Assembly: GCA_009761415.1 (NCBI GenBank)
Contig: QUOL01000019.1
Coordinates: 310,001 to 374,000, forward strand
DNA from: Sarcomyxa edulis
Lineage: Eukaryota; Basidiomycota; Agaricomycetes; Agaricales; Mycenaceae
Direction: 5' to 3'
Length of the DNA stretch: 64,000 bases
The stretch's first letter is position 1, and each line of letters begins with the position of its first letter. Position numbers and translations under genes: made by a program. The notes beneath the pieces were generated by a model. It had not been told where the DNA came from. It saw only the letters and a list, made by a program, of their open reading frames with translations, and did no database searches. Of this stretch, positions 45,115 to 57,700 are shown one piece after another.

Positions 45115-47425
45115 ATGGCCATCGAGGATATTCGAATTGCATCCCTATCGGACTCTCGAGAATTATTGATCGTCTTAGTACTAGCTGCTACTGCTCTCTT
45201 ATCTTTTGTCTTGCACTATCACTACCAAACCATTGGAACGTCACGCCTTCCAGGACCTGTAGGATATCCCATCATCGGCAACGCGCTCCAGATCCCTAAA
45301 GACAGACAATGGTTGATATTTGAACAATGGAGAAAGTTATACGGTATGTTTGAGACGACTCATAACGGAGTGGCCGCCTAACTAACGCTCAATGTCGTTT
45401 GTGCAGGGGATATTGTCCACATCAGTGTGATGGGACAGCCGTCCATAATCCTTGGATCGTTTCAAGCTGCCAACGAGCTCCTCGATACGAGAGGCATACA
45501 TTCCATATATCTGCGACCCTCTTATTGCAACTAATCATACAAGGTCACAGGGACGATCTACTCAGACCGCCCACCCGCTATCATGGCTGGCGAACTGTGA
45601 GTAAATACTCTACTCTAATCTGACTGACTACAATCGGTTCGATCAGAGTTGGCTGGTCTCGTGGCCTAGGGTACTCCCCGGGCCCTCCAAACGCTCGTTT
45701 TCGAGAATTCCGTCGGCTATTTCAACAGTTCATGGGTCAACGTGCCTTATCAGCCCAATCGCCCATCGTCGAAATGCAACGACAGGAGAATATACGTTTC
45801 CTCGACAAAATGATTCGTGATCCTCAAAAATTCTTTGATCATGCTAGGGAGTGAGTTCTACCGTTATTTCCTGGTTGGTGCGAAGACATCGAACTCTTCT
45901 ACATCAGTTCTACTTCTGCGCTCATCCTCCAGATTGCCTATGGGTATACTGTCGTTGATAATCGCGATCCACTGGATCTTGTCAAGATTGCCCATGATGC
46001 TATGGATGGGTTTGCTCGAGCCAGTGAGCCAGGAGCGTTTTGGGTGGATAGTTTTCCTTTGTGTGAGTATCGTATTCATAATGTTTCTGTCAAAAACACT
46101 CAAGCACCATTCCATCAGTGAGATACGTTCCGGCGTGGTTTCCAGGTGGAGATTTCCAGCGCGTAGCTCGGAGCATGAGGAAGGATCTTGAGAGGTTATA
46201 TGACGTCCCGTTCAACTACGTCAAGGAACAGCTGAAGTACAACGTGAGTACGCTTTGTTCTAGTCTCGTTCCAGTAGTCCTGAAGTCACTCTCTGCAGAC
46301 TCAAAGGACAAAGAAACATCCTCCGTCATTTGTTTCATCATATCTAGAAGAAACCAAAGATTCCCAGTCTGCCGAAGAAGAAGAGCTGATAAAAGCCGCA
46401 GGCGCATCACTGTACTCAGGTGGGTATTCACACGTTCATTCGCCTACCTTACTCATTCTGGTCTTATTTTCAGGAGGTGCTGAAACTGTAAGTGTAGCAG
46501 ATCACTATCACGTATGCAAACCAACCCAACTCTTTTCCAGACACCCTCGGCCATCACCTCGTTCATCCTCGCTATGACCCTCAACCCATACGTCCAGTCT
46601 CGCGCTCAAGCAGAGCTAGACGCTCTACTTGGCTCTGAGCCAACTCGTCTACCGGCATCCAGCGATCGTGAGGATTTCCCTTATATCAATGCATTGGTCA
46701 AGGAAGTGTGGCGATGGAACCCATCAGTTCCACTTGGTTTGTAATGCATAGCTTTCACGGTGTGGATGCAAGACGAGTGATGTTTTGTTCAGGTCTGCCT
46801 CATGTCGTCACGCGGGACGATTCGTATCGAGGGTACTTCATCAAGAAAGGAACTGTGGTTTGGGTGAACATCTGGTTCGTGTTGTCAACTATGCATCTCA
46901 TAATTTGACCTATATGTTGTCAGGTCAATTCTCCATGATGAATCGACGTATCCGGAACCATATGAATTTCGTCCTGAGCGCTTTTTGATACCGACTGAAG
47001 ACGGTAAGGTACGCCTAAAGGATCTCAACAAAGCTGAGGATCCTGCCGTGGCGTTTGGGTTTGGACGTCGGTATGTGTATCTAACTTATCTTGTCGGTAG
47101 AATCTCAGGCCAAGGCGTGAAACTAGAATTTGCCCAGGTCTTTATCTGGCTGAAAATTCTGTCTTTCTTGCTATCGCCACAATACTGTACGTGTTCCGCA
47201 TATCGAAAGCCACGGACAGAGCCGGCACGGAGATCACTCCGCAAGTGGAATACGACGGGTTCATTAGGTATTATTGTGAATTTGCAAACAAAGGTTTCTC
47301 GTGCGCTAATGACTACTTTACGTGTCAGCCACCCCAGGCCTTTCGAGTGTTCGATCAACCCTCGCTCTCCTGAGCATGAAGCCCTGGTGAAGCAGGCATT
47401 AGAGGCGATTGAAGACCTTGAATGA
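45115..47425 (+). CDS. Cytochrome P450 monooxygenase
   Basis: Microsomal heme-thiolate monooxygenase. Start at 45115 (MAIEDIRIASLSDS), then a membrane anchor (LLIVLVLAATALLSFVL) and the hinge RLPGPVGYPIIGN. Other landmarks: IYSDRPPAIMAGEL, GYSPGPPNARFREFRRLFQQ, I-helix remnants GGAET before TPSAITSFILAM, ExxR in VKEVWRW, and the heme signature FGFGRR/ICPG with the Cys ligand. The signature is split by an intron (about 47074-47126) and rejoins as R-I-C-P-G-L-Y-L. About ten introns. One of them (45494-45550) fits only with a GC donor. P450 clan and substrate cannot be assigned by eye; such P450s are numerous in wood- and litter-decay fungi. Confidence 0.92.
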
Positions 47426-47531
47426 CGGTCGTAATACTTATAGCTATAAATATATCCCATCAGACGCGTTGTTTCGCGTGACCGCGTAACCTTGTTGATT
47501 GACGCGACAAATTAGCCGCGGCCTCGAAATT

Positions 47532-47537
47532 TATAAA
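47532..47537 (+). promoter_or_regulatory. TATA box upstream of 47608 gene
   Basis: TATAAA, 76 bp before the ATG at 47608. Confidence 0.45.
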
Positions 47538-47607
47538 GCCCGCCAATTTCAAATCGATATTCCCATCCGCTTCCACATCATCGAAAAAAATCCCTTTTTT
47601 ATTCACT

Positions 47608-49377
47608 ATGTCTCAGGTCCGAATTTATCCATCTGCATCTGCATCAGACTCGGAGGTTGTCTTAAAAACACCCCCAAAAAGACGACGACTGGTCATCCCA
47701 CACACCCCCCATCCCACGGCCAATCGTTCATCTCAAACATACCTGAACTTGGATCCTAAAACTCCATACAGAGATATCCATACACCCTTTCCTTATTCCA
47801 CGACTACCCCATCGGACTCCCCATCCAATCCTTTCGGTCGAAAACGCGCCTTGAACCTCGCTCTCCCACCGAAAACAGCTTTCTCAAAACATTTGCCTTT
47901 ACGTTTCCAATATATACCGCCCGGGGGTGGAGGGAGGAATAGTATCAACAAGGAAGGCGTTTTCCGCGTCGTTCAAGTCCCACTGAATTACACCTTCAGG
48001 CACTTGCATCAATTGATCTTCTTTCTTTTCGGAGGAGTGGCAGTCGAGGCAGGACCAGGACAGAGTGAGATCTTCAATACTACTCGTGAGTTGCGCTCGA
48101 CGACGACATCCAAGCCAAATCCATTGTCTCCGTTCGATCCGGAGACATCTTCGACACGGACCTCATGGCACGACTTCCAAATTCAACACAGCGTCGAGAT
48201 GTATAAAGCACACTACAAGCTGGGGCAGATCCAGAAGGGCGAAACTTGGGCTCGGCTCTCGAGCTGTAGGGATCCTTACAACTCAAAGGTTCTTGCGGAT
48301 TCCGACGCATCCGGGAGTGAGAGCGAATTTGGGAGCGCAGACGGGGATGATGAGTTGGGGGTGCTGGCCCTTGAATACAAGGAGGTACAGGAGAAGCAAT
48401 TCGTGACGGAGATGGAATCTGAACTTGAGTTTGATCTATCGGATCGAGTTGAGAATAACCAGAAGGTGGTATGGCGCGCGGAAGAAGACACGCTTATTGG
48501 AGATGCTTGGCCGGTCGGTGGTGATTTAGGGAGAGCAATCATATACGTGAGTGCTCTATCGTCTAATATCTAGAATGTTACTCAAGGCTGTTTTGCCCAC
48601 CCAGCAACACGACTCTACGTGTGCTCCCTCGTCTTCTCCACAGGTCCACATAACGGTCAACAACATTCTTCGCCTTCCAACACGCAGAGGTATAGATAAT
48701 AAACCATATGTATTCATGGCTCGGGGTTTGGTAGATATCTGGACTCCAAATCTTCAGAAGAAAGATATACCAAATCCAGAGGTCATCCCAGACCCTTGGA
48801 ACGACGAAACAGCTTTCCAAGAATTCCTTCAGCTTGCTCAAGACCACCTAACGTCGAAACTGGCTCGCAGTAGTAGTGGCAAGAGAAGACGGAGCTCTAG
48901 CTCGAGCATTTGTAGCCGGCCCCGACAGCGGAGAAGGCTTGATGATGTGAGTACTTGTCTCTGCATATACCCATCTCACGGCCGGCTTATTGACGTCGTT
49001 CGTAGGTCTTTTTGTCAGACGTAGACCTCTTGGTATCAACACCGGGAATGACACCTGCAGCATCCTCCAGCTCCTCTATGGCATTCCCTTCATCCCCCTT
49101 CCCAACCACCCATTCACCACAACCGTACTCCTACTCGTCTACACCCGCATATTCGAGTCTCCTCCCACTCTACGTCCCAACCCCTTCTGTCACTCCAGGA
49201 CCTACGCGTAGACTGCACCGTTTACGCGTCGAACGCCTGAGCAGACAACTTGTGAAGAGTACGCACAAGATGATGAGGGTTCGGGCTCGGTCGCTGACGC
49301 CTACAGATGACGAGGCGGATCAAGTCGATGAATTGGCTGAGGGATACGATCCATTTGGAGATGAAGCCGAGCTTTGA
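47608..49377 (+). CDS. Hypothetical protein, possible pRiA4b ORF-3-like domain
   Basis: Three exons, start at 47608 (MSQVRIYPSASASDSE), stop at 49375. The N-terminal 100 residues are basic, Pro/Ser-rich and probably disordered, with a KR-rich patch (PPKRRRLVIP) that could be a nuclear localisation signal. Residues about 95-150 (FRVVQVPLNYTFRHLHQLIFFLFG) resemble the start of pRiA4b ORF-3-like domains, where a strand, VPxxYTLxDLH and a helix occur in this order. The region up to VHITVNNILRLPTRRG completes a plausible domain. The C-terminus is again Ser/Pro-rich, with a second basic cluster (SGKRRRSSSSS, RPRQRRRLDD). Function unknown; domain match is moderate. Confidence 0.65.
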
Positions 49378-49607
49378 CATTTTGTCGCAGCTATAGAGGT
49401 GGCTTTGCTACTTGCTCACCGTCCGTATGTGGCGTAAACAAGAGGTGTCTGATTATGTTCAAGCATGGTCTCGTTGATACCCAGGCAATGCGTCTAATTT
49501 GATCTTGTATATCATAGCTATAATTACAATAAGAAAACACGATAACAAACTATATCACACCCAAGATTCTCACTACAGTCGTCTCGTTCGGATTAACCAT
49601 CTGCAAA
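49378..49607. other. Convergent intergenic space
   Basis: 3' ends of the 47608 gene (plus strand) and the S1/P1 nuclease gene (minus strand) face each other over 230 bp. AT-rich with several AATAAGAAA-type polyadenylation-like runs. Confidence 0.5.
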
Positions 49608-50934
49608 TCAAAGACCATTGATATCTCCGAGGTACGGGACCTTCTGATGCAAGGCTCGTATTCCCTCACCATCTAAATCCAGGAAAATCCAATTCAAAAT
49701 CCCGGCAAGGCGGATCCCAGCCTGTGCCATCAGTTTCTCTATGATCCATTCGTCGGATATGCGTCCGGAATAGGAGGGAATATCTAGTTCTAGATAGGGA
49801 AAAGGGGCAGGATATACGCTGGATTCGTCTTCTTGTCCATGGTCACAAGAAACGTGAGATGTGGAGTGAGGAGCAGTATCGTTGTTGTAAGGGGGCTCGT
49901 CAAGCTCCTTGGGCCACACCACGTCACAATTTAACGTATGAATAGGCTGAGCCCAGTAGTATGGACATAGAGTTTCGTCGTCTGTTTCGTCCCCGGCAGA
50001 GGTGGTAGTCAGCTGGTTCCAGAATGAAAGAACTTGTTGCCAGATGCGTGGAGTAGATTCGCCAGCGACTTTAGTGCTAGCACGACGTGGACATGCCACC
50101 CAGTGGAATATCTCATCGTTCCACTTTCCTCCGATACCCTCCCACATGAGACGCCGTACATACGAGTCGTAGATGGTGTCTCGTAGTGAGTATTCGATGT
50201 GGCGAGAGTAAGGACCAGGAATTGGGTACGAGTAATTCAGTGGGACGGTGCGCAGAGCTTTGGCAATCAAGAGGCCATCCCAAAGCGAATGCAAGTCTAT
50301 GACAATGGATGAGTATCAACAATTAGTAGGGATTGTAGATGGCTTACTGGTCGTCCTGTTATCAAATGCCACCTTGACCGAGTTTCCACCACGATCTCTT
50401 CCAGTGAGATGCAGAGGCATATGCATATCACCAACGAAATGAACAAGAAACTTGAGCGCTTCGTTGGCTTCCTCATCGTCCTCCCCATCAGTCGCCCATC
50501 TCCTTAATATATCAGTGACATTCCTGACCGCACCGAGTACATTTCCATTTGGTCTACCTGCCCACCCTCGTTCGCCGGGAAATGCACACGTCTGCGACGG
50601 GTGATCGTCTCGAGCGCCAATGTAATGTAGAGACGCAGACCAGCGCATCTTGTACCGAACTCGGTCGGCCCAAGTAGCAATTGGGGCAAGGTGACACGGA
50701 GGCTCATCGGGGTCCGTGGATGTAAAGTTGAGGATATGACAGATAGACGGAAAGACGGACGGGTGTAAGTGAATCTGAGCGATAGTGGCGATAATTTCGT
50801 GGCCTTCAGGGTACATATCAGAGACGTGTCTGGTTAGAGTACATGCTTGACGCACCTGCTGCTCCCCAGCTCAAGACTGCAGGTATTTTGCTGCTGAAAA
50901 TGGCAGCAAAGGGGAGGACGCGCCCTATACGCAT
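49608..50934 (-). CDS. S1/P1-type zinc nuclease
   Basis: Secreted single-strand-specific nuclease/3'-nucleotidase with a trinuclear zinc site. Start at 50934 (MRIGRVLPFAAIFSS); the leader ends at LSWG, so processing before the Trp would leave the N-terminal Trp that binds zinc in this family. WGAAG/HEIIATIAQIHL spans the first intron. Further ligands: ATWADRVR (Asp), WSASLHYIG (His), FVGDMHMPLHLTGRDRGGNSV (H..D...H), LHSLWD (H...D). The C-terminal half is longer than in the Aspergillus enzyme, with a Ser/Thr/Glu-rich insertion around 49850-50010, and ends in GIRLAGILNWIFLD. Role in nucleic-acid scavenging is inferred from the family. Confidence 0.93.
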
Positions 50935-51283
50935 AGCGAGCGGAGCTCTGCGAGTTAGCCAGAAATATGCAGGGGCCTTGAGAGTAAATGTACAACAAGA
51001 GCGGGAGGAGATAGAGAGGAAGATGCGCGTTCGTCGTCAGGGGGGGAAGGGTAGCACTTGAACGCGATTAGACAAAAGGGTGTGGAGGTCCACGTGGCTG
51101 TGACACTATGTGACGAAGATCGCGCTTGGAGCTTTCCCACGCATATAATGTGCCTCGGGAAGTCTCCCAAAAAATCGGAAAAATAGATTGAGGAGTGGAA
51201 ATGAAGCGAAATCTCTGAAACAAGGTTCCTAGGTTCTAAGAAAACAAAAAACTACCCAGGTACCCCGCAGAGAGGCAAAACAT
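50935..51283. other. Intergenic
   Basis: Promoter side of the S1/P1 nuclease gene and the 3' flank of the tRNA gene. On the minus strand the tRNA is followed by T-rich sequence (GTTTTTTGTTTT, about 51243-51254) suitable for Pol III termination. Confidence 0.5.
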
Positions 51284-51388
51284 TGGACAAATCCGGACTC
51301 GAACCGGAGACCGCCCGCACGGTAGTCACGTGATCTTATCATCGATGATTTGCTAAGCGGGCGTGATAACCATCTACACCATATGCCC
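51284..51388 (-). tRNA. tRNA-Ala (anticodon AGC) with intron
   Basis: Reads on the minus strand GGGCATA (acceptor), TG, D-arm GTG...CAC, anticodon arm CCCGC-TTAGCA-[intron]-T-GCGGG, T-arm TCCGG-TTCGAGT-CCGGA, TTTGTCC (acceptor), A73. The acceptor stem has G3 opposite T70, the alanine identity pair. The anticodon is AGC. A 31-nt intron sits after A37, the canonical position. The 3' half closely matches fungal tRNA-Ala. One acceptor mismatch (T6-T67). A- and B-boxes are present. Confidence 0.88.
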
Positions 51389-51707
51389 ATGAGAATGCTC
51401 CCGGGCATTCCAATAGGACGCCAATAGCGCTGTTTCCAGGTAAAACTCAAAAAACCGGAAATTTCGGAAGCTCCCGGGACAGTTCCCAATTAGGACAGCC
51501 CAGCCACCGTAAGCTTCAGATCCTAATACGACCAAACAACGCCAGCCACACAACGCTTACATAATACTTAGCACTGCAACAAAAGTTAGCGGGCGCAGGA
51601 CGATTCCTACCCGACAGAACGGAGGGACCTAGTTTCCGGGAAACAAATGTACAGTTACATCCCTTATCATATGGAGAGACTGGACACTATACAAGCCTAG
51701 TTCAAGC
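51389..51707. other. Intergenic
   Basis: Between the tRNA gene and the 3' end of the hydrolase gene. Nothing recognised. Confidence 0.5.
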
Positions 51708-52942
51708 CTAGAAGGAACTAGTAGTAGGAGCTTGAAACTCGGATTGCTCGGAAGAAGATAGAATGATTCGTAAGAAGTCTATCTGTGCGTTTATATTTAC
51801 GTCAAACCCCTAGACAGATATCAGATTGTGACAATGTCAAATGCAGCAGAAGGGTTTACCTGACCCCCTTCCATTATATCGTAGTGGCCACCAGGGGCCT
51901 CTACAATAGTGACTTCTATCAGGTAGCGTCGAATCAGTGACGATTTATATCGAGAGTGTAGAGAAGTACTGACTGTCCAAAGCACCTGACGCAATGTTGC
52001 GTCCAATTGCTGCAGGCATGATGTCGTCATCTTCCGATATGACGATCAGCAGAGGACAGTGAGCATCCTTTAGACGGAGGCCAGGCCGAGCACTCATGAT
52101 CTCGAAGGCCACCCGAGGGGCTATCAGATTCGGAGCACTGGAAAATGGTATTGGGCCTTGGGAGTACATCGATATGAAGCCTGAGAACAGCGATGTATAG
52201 TAAGGAGCGAGATTAGACGGACCACGGTAAGCAACAGACCTGGGAAGGAACTAGGTGTGTTCAGTATCGAGAATTCGTTTGGGCGGCCGATTGCACGAAC
52301 AAATAGCGGAGAAAGCCCAAGTTTTGACCTGATAACGTCTGCTATGGCCCAGAGTACGAGACGAGGTTTAAACCCCAGCGAGTTCAGTGTCGCGTATCCT
52401 GGTGCGAACGCCTGCGATGACATGACTATAGTACAACAACGAACGCAGAAACTCACCGTCAAGCATTGGACAATGAGCCATACCGCCTGCCAGAGCAGAG
52501 TCCTCGAGAGCCAAGGTTGCAACATGTAGTCCACTCAACGCGCTACCCATGACTACTATCTTGTCGTTCCGGAAGAGCTCAGGACGTTGACGGGCCCATT
52601 GTATCACGCTCTTATAATCCTCCAGCTGCTTTTCCAAGGACACGAGATTGCGCGGTTGGCCATCAGAGGCGCCGAATCCCCGATAGTCGAAAATGAGTGA
52701 AGCATAGCCAGCGTCAGTGGCCCAACGCTGCCCAAATGCTGCAAGCCCAGCTTCCTTGATAACAGTCATCCTACAATCAATCATGAATCGCGATTATTGA
52801 GAAAGAGTGAGAGATGAACTCACCCGTGACCCGCAACAATCAGAGGATACGGAGCTGTGCCCGAAGGTTTGTAGAACCACACGTCCAGGAAAACTGTGTC
52901 CTCGTTGCTCGCAATTTTGATGCTATCTCGATGGCAACCCAT
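51708..52942 (-). CDS. Alpha/beta hydrolase-fold protein lacking a recognisable nucleophile
   Basis: Start at 52942 (MGCHRDSIKIASNEDTVFLD). Exons join to give YPLIVAGHGMTVIKEAGL (oxyanion region HG), FDYRGFGASDGQPRNL, then KIVVMGSALSGLHVATLA, YATLNSLGF, GPIPFSSAPNLIAPRVAF, CPLLIVISEDDDIMP (acid loop) and EAPGGHYDIM (catalytic His loop). The last exon ends at a stop in 51708-51710. At the nucleophile elbow, where GxSxG is expected after the VVMG strand, the sequence is GSALSG, placing Ala where Ser should be. Fold assignment is firm; activity is doubtful. Frame is intact otherwise, so it is not an obvious pseudogene. Confidence 0.85.
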
Positions 52943-54774
52943 GGAAGTGCTAGTGCGACGCACGCTATGTGAGGTAGTGTGGGCCCGATGGTCCTTTTAT
53001 AGCTGGTACTGTTGAGCTTTTGGTTGGACTTTATAGGCGCGCTATCATTCCCACACAGCGACCTGTTATCACACGAGATGGCCGAATAGAAGGCTTCCAT
53101 CGGGTCTCTCGGGACTTCAGACCCTTTAGAGATCTAGAGCATGCTTGATATATCTATAGCCTTGCGGCTGATCATCGCATGAGATGTCGGGTATAGAGGG
53201 ACTTGATCTGTGCATGAGATAGCTCCCGGTATAGCTAGCAAATGGTCGAGTATCAAGAAGACCAATCCTTTTCTACCTGTAAGGGAACGGTCACAAACTC
53301 ACAGAAACAATGCATATAGTCGACTTGCCGATTAGTCGCCGTCCTCAACACAGTGAAGTAGTATCATCAAGTCCTCCTGGTTGAAGGTAGAGAGTAAACA
53401 GTTTGAGCTCTTAAGAGTCTAGATAGATCATGATATACTTACGGCATAGGGTCCGTACGGATGACAATCTCCAATTCGCAACAGTCGCCGGAACCGTTGG
53501 ACGCTACACGTTCCAGGTGTCTCTCGCCAACGCCCTCGCTAGAAAGCTTATAGCACCGACTTCGAGAGAACTTGATATGAACGGAGAGAAAAAGATGAGA
53601 TTGCAATGTCACCGTGATAGTTCCAAGACATATACTGGCTGATAGCCAACAATTGCTTGAAATTTGCGAAGGATGTTTCGGTCGCTTGGGCTACGCAACT
53701 CAGAGGCAATGATAGTGCTCATCGTGCCGAGGTGAAAATAATATCGGCAGGAGAGAGACCAATTGAATGGGTTCCGCGCAGCGGCTCTGACGAGAATAAC
53801 TCAGCAGAGAACCTTGCGGTTCCCGCCATTGCAGATGAGTAGACCAGGGACTCGGAGGACCAGATAGAGCACAGTCGCCGCGATAAAGACCACCTCGTCC
53901 ACAAGCAATCAGTCTTGGCGCATCAGGAAGGGGACGACGATCACTACTCAGAGCCAGCGCCTGGAAGTCAACGCCATTGAGACGAGGATGAAAATATCAG
54001 AGACGCGCCTCATTATGCCGCGGGTATGAGCGCAGAGCATCACGTTCTCAACAACCAGTGTCTATCCCAGCCCCAGCATAAGAGATGCCCAGATGATGAA
54101 AGATGACCCTCACAGGAGAAACTTCAGGCGTCTGGGCAGCGAGATCGCCAATGATCAGATTCCAGAGACTGCAATTTGCAACGTAAGATGGACATGAAAA
54201 AGGAGCGGATCAAGGAGAGAAAGGAGGACAGCGTCAACAGTCCATCTCGATGAGCCAAAGGAAACATGCCAGCCCAGCTCCGACTGATCCAGTCAACCTT
54301 ATTCCCTGGATCACGATTCAAATTTATTGGGCTGTATTCGTGAGTAATGCTGCCAAAATGTGGATAATCAATGCCACGTACCCATTCTTCCATACTACTT
54401 ATCCGATGAATATCCAAGCTACGACGCTCGAAGACGAAGATCGAAAAGCAGATCTACAGATGTTCAGTCCATCTTCAAAGGCTACCCATCAAAGCAGTCC
54501 AAGATTTGGTGGATTGAGGAGTTCTTTGTTCCGAGTTCGACTAGAGAGATTGTGAAGAAATTCCGGAGTCGAAGAACGAAGCTGAAGTTTAGGCTCACCG
54601 CTCGAAATTTGAAAATGCACCGGCGCGAACAGCCTGATGTGACGCGTTACGTGACATGCACCCATACTAGTGGCATTTGAAATATTTTTTGTGACGCACG
54701 ACGCACGTCCGCACATCTAGGATACTCGACGATCAACCCCAGATACCCCGAAATACCAGGATATTGACAAGGGC
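52943..54774. other. Long intergenic region, no supported gene
   Basis: About 1.8 kb with frames up to 106 codons and no recognisable motif. Some could be relic sequence. The right end includes the SIN3 promoter. Confidence 0.4.
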
Positions 54775-57700
54775 ATGGACGCCGCAATGTCCATTGACCC
54801 GCCCGAGGACGAGAGGCCAAAAATTGACCAGGAACAACCCCCGGAATCTGAGGTTGCGACGGCAAATACCCAACCCGCTCACCTTGAGGACAGTACGGAC
54901 GTTCCAATGGAAATATCCCCGTCTTCTCGTGCTGTAGCATCAGATGGAATCGAACGGTCTGACTCGGTAGGCTTACTGCTTCAGCCGTCTCCAAGTTCGA
55001 CCGAAATGGCACCATCTCAGCCATCCTCAGGACCCGGTTTCGTCGATACACAGAATCACACCCCTCTAGACAGACCTCTGAACGTCACAGACGCTTTGAG
55101 CTACTTGGATGCCGTCAAGGTTCAGTTCCAGGACCAGCCGGACGTCTACAACCACTTTTTAGATATAATGAAAGAGTTCAAAAGTCAGCTGTACGTGCCA
55201 TGTCTCAATATCACTGTTTTGCCCTTCTTATGTAGTTCTTATTAGCATCGATACCCCCGGTGTGATCAAGCGCGTCTCACATCTGTTCAACGGACATCCT
55301 TCTCTTATTCAAGGCTTCAACACTTTTCTTCCCGTCGGCTACCGTATAGAATGTTCGACAGACGCACATGACGCCAACTTCATCACAGTCACAACTCCCA
55401 CCGGTACCACCATGCAAACCACCAACAACGGCCCAAACAGCGGCCCCATCCTCTGGTCAACTACCCAGACCAATGAAATTCCCCGCTCCACAAACATCAA
55501 CATCGATCACACGAGCGAAGTCCCCGGAGGTAATCGGTCCTTTGTTATCTGCTTCTTTTGTTATCGATATGCTGAACTGAGAGGTCCCTGTAGGCACAGA
55601 GCCCCACCACATCCCTCAGCCATCGTCGACGCCGGATCCCCGCATGTACGTAGAAGGGTCCGCGATCGGACCCGCCCTACAATATGTTCAAAAGATCAAA
55701 CACCGTTGCGATCCAGAAACGTATCAACAATTTCTGGACATTCTGTCCAAATATCACTCTCAGGAAGGTGATTCGATTGATGAGGTAATCGCTTCTTTTG
55801 AATCCGATCAATATTCGAATCTCACTCTTGCCTTTCAGAGAGAGGTTTCTGTCAGAGTCGCTCGACTTTTCAAAGACGCACCAGACTTGCGATCTGATTT
55901 TCGGATATTCATGCCTCAGAAGAGCCAGCAGCTGTTTGATGACGACGGTGGACACCAAAGCACGCACGTCGAGACGTCCCGCGTTCGAGGAGGTACACCA
56001 GCGAGTGCTTCGAAACGCAAGCTCGATGCCGTCGGTAGTGTGACTTTACCGCAGAAGAGGAAAAGAAAGGTTGCAGAAAAGGAAAAGGAGAAGGACGTCG
56101 CACCTGCGAAACCCGGGTCAAGTAGCAAAGTGAGTACATCGCTCTTCCCTTTGTTTCGCAGCAGACTGAATTGGTGCTTCCTTGGAGGTGAAGAAACCAA
56201 GACATGCAGCCAGCCACGACTTGACGCCATCGTCGTACAACCAACTCAAGAACGTCCCTGGTCCTTCTTCTCCCCGCCAGCCGATACCGGTACCACCGCA
56301 ACCGCAACCTCCCCGCATGGAACAGACTCATTCCTCCGCCTCCTCTTCCGACGACGACGCCCATTTCTTCGATCGTGTCAAACGATCGCTGGATAATCGG
56401 GATACTTACAATGAGTTCCTGAAACTCGTCAATCTCTTCACACAAGACTACATCGATACCTCGAAATTGGTCAAGGAAGCGAGAAATTATTTGGGCGATG
56501 GGGAGTTGATGAGACAGTTTAGAAACATACTTGGGTGGGACGAGAAGAAGCAGATGGAAAGTTGGAGCACGGAACGACACACACAGTATGAGTGGACGAG
56601 ACCTCTAGTCGTAGCGGGTGGAGTGGGCTTGGATCGACCTACTCGTGCGGATCTAAATGTCAAATATGGCAGTTATAGAAAGTTGCCGGCTAGTGTGAGT
56701 ACTGTTCATCTTTCGTGGTTTATCTCGTCTCTCATACGTCCTTTGAACAGGAGGTCAATGTGACTTGCTCGGGACGTGACGAGATGTGTCGATCGGTGCT
56801 GAACGATGAATGGGTATCGCATCCGACGTGGTCTAGCGAAGATCCTGGATTCATTGCGCACAAGAAAAACATATACGAAGAAGCATTGCATCGTAGTGAA
56901 GAGGAAAGACACGAGTACGATTTTCATATCGAAGCTATAGTCCGGACGATTACCATGCTCGAGCCCATCAACAACAAGATCGCTCAGCTCAGCCAGGAAG
57001 AGCGAGGGAACTTCAAGTTGAAGCCGAATCTGGGTGGGTCGGGGAAGAGCATTCATCATAGGGTGATCAAGAAGATATATGGGCGGGAGGCTGGGTTAGA
57101 CGTCATCCAGGCTATGCAGGACTCGCCAGCTCAGGCGATCCCAGTAGTGTTGCACCGCTTGAAGATGAAAGAGGAGGAGTGGAGGCGGGCACAGAAAGAA
57201 TGGAACAAGGTGTGGAGGGAGGTCGATGCGAGAAATTTTGTCAAGAGCTTGGATCATCAGGGCATCGCCTTCAAAGCAGCTGATAAGAAGACCATCACCA
57301 CGAAGGCCTTCGTCAGCCAGATTGAGGCTGCGAGGGAGGAGCAGATGGCGAAACGAGCTTCGTTGATTGATCCATTGTTTGCCAGGACGCGACCTAGATA
57401 TCAACTGGAATTCGTACTGGACGACATGCAAGTCTTGCAAGACACCTTGAAGCTGACATTCTCGTTTCTGGATCGAACACAAGGGCAGATCAACTTTACG
57501 GAACGGAAAAGAATTGAAGGGTTTCTTCGATCTTTTATACCCCTCTTCTTCATGCTCGACTCGGTAGCTTTCAACTCCGCATTCGTCGTCTTGCAGGAAT
57601 CCCAGGAAAGTGATGCTAGCGACGATCCGAGTGGTAGTGCGTTGCCAGCTGTTGATACGGACACGGCCTTAACCATTCCCGCGAAACCTGCTGTGCGAAG

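Noticed and set aside
37460..53000. A secondary-metabolite cluster around the P450
   Set aside because: Neighbours are housekeeping genes (calcineurin A, UNC-50, transporter, nuclease); no synthase, terpene cyclase or pathway regulator was seen.
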